From contig JYIP02000012.1 of NCBI GenBank assembly GCA_001051155.2, positions 248,001 to 312,000 of the forward strand: 64,000 nucleotides of DNA, in the 5' to 3' direction. Origin of the DNA: Chrysoporthe austroafricana (taxonomy: Eukaryota > Ascomycota > Sordariomycetes > Diaporthales > Cryphonectriaceae). A program made the position numbers and the translations under genes. Positions 58,798-64,000 of this stretch are shown piece after piece (the stretch's first letter is position 1; every line of letters starts with the position of its first letter). The notes beneath the pieces were generated by a model. That model was not told the origin of the DNA and searched no databases. It worked only from the letters and a program-made list of their open reading frames with translations.

Positions 58798-60268
58798 ATG
58801 CCTCGCGACCCGTTGATAGGTCTCGTTGGGAAGCCTAGTGCCGGCAAATCGTCCACCCTGAACTCGCTCACAGATGCCACATCCAAAGTTGGTCGGTCAT
58901 GTCCTGATCCTGTCTATTCCTTCCGGCCTGGGGAATTTCGAGCTGATCGTAAGCGGCAGGGAACTTTCCGTATGCGCATATCTCCTGGACGATCCCCCCG
59001 GCGCACCCTCCGACCCTCCGTCTTCCTGTCCCTTCTCGGCTGACCACATCTGTTGCTGTTCTAGGTTTACCACCATCGACCCGCAACGAGCCATTGGCTA
59101 CCTTCAGATCGACTGTGCCTGCAAGCGCCACAATGTTTCCGACCGCTGCAGGCCTAACTACGGGTCCTGTGACGATGGCAAGCGCAGCGTACCTATCGAA
59201 CTCCTCGATGTCGCCGGTCTCGTCCCGGGCGCCCACCAGGGCAAGGGCCTCGGCAACAAGTTCCTCGATGACCTCCGCCATGCCGACGCCCTGATACACG
59301 TAGTGGATGTGAGTGGGACCACGGACGCCGAGGGGAAGAACACACGGGGCTACGATCCGAGCGTCGACATCGCCTGGCTGCGCAGCGAGATTGTCGCTTG
59401 GATACGGGGCAACCTGATGGAGCGCTGGGGGAGCATCCGCAGGAGACATGTCGCGGTCAAGGCCACAGCTGTGGAGACCCTCCAGAACCAATTCTCGGGC
59501 TACGGGAGTACCGCCAAGGTCGTCGCGCGGACCCTCGATAGGCTGAGCCTCAAAGAGCCCCTTGAGACCTGGGACGACGAGACCATTGATCGAGTTGTGA
59601 ACGCCTTCACGGACGAGAAATTCCCGACCGTTATTGCGCTTAACAAGATCGATCACCCGGACGCCGACGCCAACATCGCCCGCATAGCAAAGATGCAAGA
59701 CCCAAACACAATAGTGCTATGCAGCGCCATCTCCGAGATCTTCCTGCGAAAGCTCGCCAAACAAGGGTATATCAAATACACGGAAGGTAGCGAGTTTGTG
59801 GACACGCGAGAGGATCTCATCGCGGACGGGGATCCCGATGGCGGGGGCTTAAAAGAGCTGGACGAGAAGAACCGGGCACGGATAGAGAACCTGAAAGATA
59901 TGGTCCTCTACCGCTTTGGCTCAACAGGAGTGGTACAGGTGCTGGCCAAGGCTGCCGAGATCCTGGGCTTGGTACCCGTGTTCCCGGTCCGGAATACAAC
60001 AACATTCAGTTCCGGGGCAGCAGAATCTAAACATGTCTTCAGGGACTGCGTGCTGGTCAAGAAGAACAGCACCGTCGCTGACGTGGCAAGAAAGGTCATG
60101 GGTGATGCTCCAATAGCGTATATAGAAGGCGCCGGCGGCTTGAGGGTTTCTGAGGATGATCTCGTGGCGGTGGGAAAGAACGATGTAAGTCTTGCTGCGT
60201 GTTGCACACCGAGATTCATATACTGACATTATCCGCAGATCCTCTCGTTCAAGGTGGGAAGAGCATAA
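58798..60268 (+). CDS. Obg/YchF-like GTPase, YGR210C type, with a 10-nt micro-exon
   Basis: Cytosolic P-loop GTPase/ATPase of the Obg-HflX class, related to yeast Ygr210c; the exact role is unknown, with a translation link expected. Four exons: 58798-58891, 58960-58969 (10 nt), 59065-60184, 60239-60268, 417 aa in total (yeast homolog about 411). G1 is [12 protein letters not shown] (residues 8-19). G2 is GNFPFTTIDP (32-41), which exists only if the 10-nt exon is spliced in. G3 is [21 protein letters not shown] and G4 is [12 protein letters not shown]-terminal TGS-like segment runs from [20 protein letters not shown] to ILSFKVGRA. Without the micro-exon, an alternative donor (intron 58896-59064) keeps the frame but gives GRFTTIDP, losing the conserved NFPF. 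Introns are 68, 95 and 54 nt. Confidence 0.93.
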
Positions 60269-61179
60269 TAGATCCAGCGCCGGACTCGAGCTACGCGGAG
60301 TCGCGATGGCTCCCAGCGGCCGACTAAAGGTCCTTTCGGGCTCTTTCGATACCAATTCGAACTCTCGACATAGGAATCGAAAAGTTTCCCCAGACTGGCC
60401 CCGTCGCGGGTGTATTCCATAAGTAGCTCTCCGAATCTTGAACAGAGCTCAGAGCTGGGCCACTGTGCCACACCTGGCGACTACGAAAAGGTCCTGAGCA
60501 AGTCGAGGACGTTCTGAGCGCCGTTTTCACCTCAAGAAGTGTGTGTCCCTTGACCAGGGGAAGCCGTGACATCATGAGCGGCAGATCCCGAGGTCGGCAA
60601 TGGGTGACGAGCAGTGAATGTTCCGCCATTGGTCAGCAACCGTCAGCAGAGATGACGGGGAGCACACGGAAGGTCAATCCAGCAGAGGCCAAGGATGTTA
60701 TCGAGTCTGTGAAAGGGTATCGTATAATTACTCAAACAAAGCTAAGTCTCCAAAGCGTGAACCGCGCGTCCGAGTGAACCGTTAAGAGACAAAGGAAAAG
60801 GAGACGCAGTATGCTATAGAACGAAAAGCATCGCCGTCGCATGAGAGCGAGCCAGGCGTCCCGTGTAGTCCCTCCAACAACCCGTCATTATAGGACAGAC
60901 GCCGCGGTGTCTCGTCATGTTCTGGCGTAGGTAGTCGCCGGTTAGCTGCCCCTGGTTGCTCAAGCTTGTTTGTTGTCGAGTGACGGATGCGGCCAGCGAC
61001 AGCGTACGCGCCCGAGCCCCGCTTAACGGCAGGGCACGGCGAAAACCGGTGGCTGGTTTGGGTGGCCCATCCGTGAGACACCAAACTCATTCGGCAGGCT
61101 CAAAAAAGTTGATTAGGGGCATCCGCCGACTAGGCCCGGTCGTAGGTCTGAGCGGCTAACGATTGCGCCATCCTGGCGC
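60269..61179. other. Convergent intergenic, about 0.9 kb
   Basis: Between the GTPase gene (+) and PMP3 (-), both ending here. Frames up to 144 codons have no family resemblance. Nothing else recognised. Confidence 0.5.
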
Positions 61180-61517
61180 TTAGTACTTGAGAATAATGTA
61201 GCTGTTGGGGGGGTAGGGCTCAAGTCAGTTCGTCATCATCGCATCTGAAGCATGCCGCACGGTAAGAACGTACAGCGCGTGGATAATACCGGGGATGTAA
61301 CCCAGGATCGTGAGCAGGATGTTGATGAGCAGGTCAGCGCCGCATCCGCGCTCGAGGAAGACACCCAGAGGTGGGAGGATGATGGCAAGGAGGATCTTGC
61401 AAATATCGCTGTTTCACAATATCCCGTTAGATGCCAGGTCATGAGAAAACCATGAAGAGAGGTGGGGAGAGCGAGCGCTCCCGGGGGGGCGGTTGTCTAC
61501 CTGGCGGTGAAAGGCAT
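61180..61517 (-). CDS. PMP3: Plasma membrane proteolipid 3 (PMP3/UPF0057)
   Basis: Tiny two-helix plasma-membrane proteolipid affecting membrane potential and cation/salt tolerance. Three exons (61517-61501, 61408-61274, 61201-61180) give exactly 57 aa. The reading is MPFTA-SDICKILLAIILPPLGVF, LERGCGADLLINILLTILG, then YIPGIIHALYIILKY, the full family signature. The first intron (92 nt) splits the Ser6 codon; the second (72 nt, donor GTACGT) splits a Leu codon near the end. Coding pieces of 17, 135 and 22 nt are easily missed by gene finders, but the protein matches family length and motifs without gaps. Promoters of this family are often stress-responsive; no specific site was identified. 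Confidence 0.96.
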
Positions 61518-63394
61518 GATTGCGGTCGGTCTGATGGGCTGGTCAAGTGAAGGGGTTCGGCTGTCTGGGGCTGTCAATTGGTCCTTCGAGGTGAGTCGAT
61601 TGGGATGGCAGGTTCAGGTATGTGACGGGAATCTCGGACCTGCACACGAGTGGGCTGGACGAAGACTTAAATAAGTACAAGACGGTTGATTGATTGCATC
61701 AGCATGAAAAAGTAGTGACGGGCGGACAAGCTCCCATCACCTGGACACCGCGCCCCGAGCAGGGTTTGTACTTGGCATAATGGGAGAGGTGCGTCATAGC
61801 CACAGCGTGGGTCGATCATTGGCTCCAAGGCCCGCGACGGTGGCTTGCTCGCTCCCACACGTTCCTTCTGCCCAGTTTTATCTTCCCGGTCGTGTAAGGC
61901 TGCCATCGCTGAAGGCCGTCCTCACACAGCGTAGCCCTGAACCTTGCAGTTGTTGCTGCAGCGAATGTGGCTCCTCCTGCCACGGCACTGCAACCACCGC
62001 CTGCTAGGCGTGGGCCAATCCTCATGCCATCCTCGGGCTGTTTCTATCTAGGACGCGTGCCTGCAGAACAACGACATCCTGTGTGCCTGCCTGCCCTCCG
62101 TTCCCCAATGACCCCTTGGCGAGCTGCCTTGGCGCCACAGGGCTGGAGGGCGCCTGCTCTGGTCAGTCAGAGCAGCCCATCGAGGATGGGATCCCCACCG
62201 GCCACCGCGGCTACGCTTGGCTTGGGGCACTGCCACGGCGTTGCGTGTTTCTCTGGCCCTCAGCACGCTGGTAGCGCCTGCTCAGCCAGGCAGATAGGTC
62301 TCGCCCCAGCCTCCTGCATCTCGTCCGAAGCCTGCCGACGTGCGTCAAAACCTACGGAAGTTCCCGTCGTCGCAGGACGAGACGCGGTCGCAGCACACAT
62401 TTGATTGTTTCGTACGTCATCAGCAGTTCGCGCCTGAAGATAAGCTCCGGATCTGTGGAGTGCAGATCCTCCCCTGCCCACAACGGCAAGCTGACAACAG
62501 GATCAGTCCGGAAACGGTACCGACAGCGACAGCGACAGCGCTATGTAAGCTCACCAGGCCAGAATCCCAGGGTGCCGGGGACCATCGCTCCACTACTACA
62601 TCTATAGTAGTGGCGCGGTGTGGCTTGTGACCAGTGGCGCAGGCCTCCATGTGGCGGTGACGTGCTCATGCTGCCGATCCCGTCGTGATGCGGAGGCGAA
62701 GGTCCTGGATGCTTCAGTTCTAGAATGTGATCATAGGCTGCCTCTGTACTTCGTGAGATCAGCGAGTCCTACATCACGCACTAACCGGGATGAGAACAAT
62801 CCAAGCCATGAGGCATCGGTCACGGCGCGTAAACCTGGTGCCCTGCTGCTCCGTGTGCACGACGACGTTGTGACAAACGTTTCATCCGAGCACGGCATTT
62901 CACAGGCGTGGCTGGTGAGATGGCCTTCCTGTAGGACAGTGCTCTCTATCCCAAGGAGTCGTCAGTCCTGCTTCTGGCGAGCAGCAGATCTCCCAATGCT
63001 GTCCGGGACTGCCGTTTTTATGAACCATGTGAATAGACGCTCAGGTACGCAGTAAAGCTGTTCCTATGATATAAAGAACTAATCGCGGATATGCTGGTGA
63101 AGGCGGCGGCAAGTTCTTTTTTGGGGGGGAGGCTGCTACTGCCAGCTGTGTCCAGCTGGCTGCCAAATGGGATGGCTCTAGTCTTATCGGCCTACAGCCA
63201 ACCCTTATCGTGAAGGACCCACTGCTCTGGGTGGGCCAAGGTTCATTTCTGCTCGTGAGCCGCGTCCGGCAGAAATTCTAAGAAGTTTGGACATCGCAAA
63301 CGACCGCTCTTCTCATCGTCAAACACCAACCCACCGCGCGGCGCAGGATATTCGACCTCTTTGCGTCCTCTTCCCCATAACAAAATCCGAAGCA
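61518..63394. other. Divergent PMP3 / eL22 intergenic region, about 1.9 kb
   Basis: Holds the PMP3 and eL22 promoters. Frames of 60-145 codons here (for example 61967-62404 and 62618-63055) have no recognisable domain. No tRNA or snoRNA pattern was found. Confidence 0.5.
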
Positions 63395-64000
63395 ATGGCT
63401 CCCCAAACAGTATGTACTTGACACCGCTTTGCTGCTGGCCCAGTCTCCCCGGCAAGGGCCGCAGAGATCATGGCGTGAAGCAGTAGGCTAAGGTCAATTT
63501 TTCACAACCACAGAAGAAGGGCAAGTCTGGCAAGACAACCAAGAAGGTAAGCACGAAACCTCCCGCCGTCAATTGCCCCATGTCGGGTCGTCTCTTGCTG
63601 ACGTTTGCGCCTTTTTCCACCTTTGCAGTTCATCATCAATGCCTCTCAGCCTGCCAGCGACAAGATCTTCGATGTCTCCGCCTTCGAGAAGTTCCTGAAC
63701 GAGAAGATCAAGGTTGAGGGTCGCGTCGGCAACCTCGGCGACACCATCCAGATCTCTCAGCAGGGTGACGGCAAGATCGAGATCATTGCCCACAACGAGC
63801 TGTCTGGCCGCTACCTTAAGTACTTGTAAGAAACATTTCCCCCAAATGCTCGGACAGCCTGCGAGGACCGACAGGGTGCTGACGGAGATTGGATGCACAG
63901 GACCAAGAAGTTCCTTAAGAAGATGCAGCTGCGTGACTGGCTCCGCGTCGTCTCTACCTCCAAGGGTGTCTACGAGCTCAAGTTCTTCAACGTCGTCAAC
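63395..64000 (+). CDS. RPL22: Ribosomal protein eL22 (60S), 3' end beyond window
   Basis: Large-subunit ribosomal protein. Four exons are visible: 63395-63409 (15 nt), 63514-63546 (33 nt), 63629-63825 and 63901-64000, which is cut by the window edge. The reading is [35 protein letters not shown], ...[49 protein letters not shown], then [16 protein letters not shown]. This is the whole conserved eL22 core; only the acidic C-terminal tail should be missing. The Lys-rich start and very short first exons with introns of 104, 82 and 75 nt are typical of fungal ribosomal protein genes. Donors are GTATGT, GTAAGC and GTAAGA. I found no C/D or H/ACA snoRNA in these introns. Confidence 0.96.

Noticed and set aside
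63410..63900. Possible intronic snoRNA in the eL22 gene
   Set aside because: Introns of 75-104 nt lack a C box/D box pair and an H/ACA fold.

Overview
This window is nuclear DNA from a filamentous ascomycete (Pezizomycotina, most likely Sordariomycetes). The evidence is many short spliceosomal introns (59-260 nt) with GTRNGT-type donors and CTAAC/CTGAC branch points, Zn2Cys6 regulators, a FacB/Cat8-type activator, a secreted rhamnogalacturonase, ATG2 and PMP3. Species cannot be assigned from sequence alone. I could reconstruct 18 protein genes exon by exon; 17 are complete and the last (eL22) runs off the right edge. No tRNA, rRNA, intact transposon, CRISPR array or secondary-metabolite cluster was supported.

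Layout. 1-7.7 kb: mannose-6-phosphate isomerase (+) and a three-exon Zn2Cys6 regulator with a His-rich tail (-). 7.7-15.5 kb: no convincing gene. 15.5-18.4 kb: a PPIL4-type cyclophilin-RRM protein and a conserved fungal protein of unknown function (both -). 18.4-24.5 kb: a second gene-poor stretch with one promoter-like region and only weak ORFs. 24.5-30.7 kb: an S9C prolyl-oligopeptidase-family peptidase and a GH28 rhamnogalacturonase (both +). 31.8-37.2 kb: NHP2 (+), a DUF1761-like membrane protein split into seven exons (-), and the Nem1 phosphatase (-). 38.7-45.0 kb: ATG2 (+), head to head with NEM1. 45.7-50.5 kb: a GT8 glycosyltransferase (-), GPI11/PIG-F (+) and a Pgc1-like glycerophosphodiesterase (-). 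The GT8/GPI11 interval holds two alternating purine-pyrimidine tracts and a C5T array. 51.5-58.4 kb: the FacB/Cat8 activator and a SET-domain methyltransferase (both -). 58.8-64 kb: a YGR210C-type Obg-like GTPase (+), PMP3 (-) and ribosomal protein eL22 (+, partial).

Functional threads. PMI supplies mannose-6-P for GDP-mannose (glycans and GPI anchors), and GPI11 acts in GPI-anchor assembly. NEM1 (lipin activation at the ER/nuclear envelope), ATG2 (lipid transfer to autophagosomes) and the Pgc1-like enzyme all concern membrane lipid. FacB and the rhamnogalacturonase belong to carbon-source use. These genes are not an operon or a cluster; most are housekeeping genes that happen to be neighbours.

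The most notable structures are in splicing: a 10-nt micro-exon that restores the G2 motif of the Obg-like GTPase, two consecutive 16-nt micro-exons plus a 13-nt first coding exon in the DUF1761-like gene, a GC-AG intron in facB, and a stop-free 81-nt intron in GPI11 that can be misread as coding. All exon models are inferred from reading frame, splice signals and remembered family patterns; no transcript data were available.
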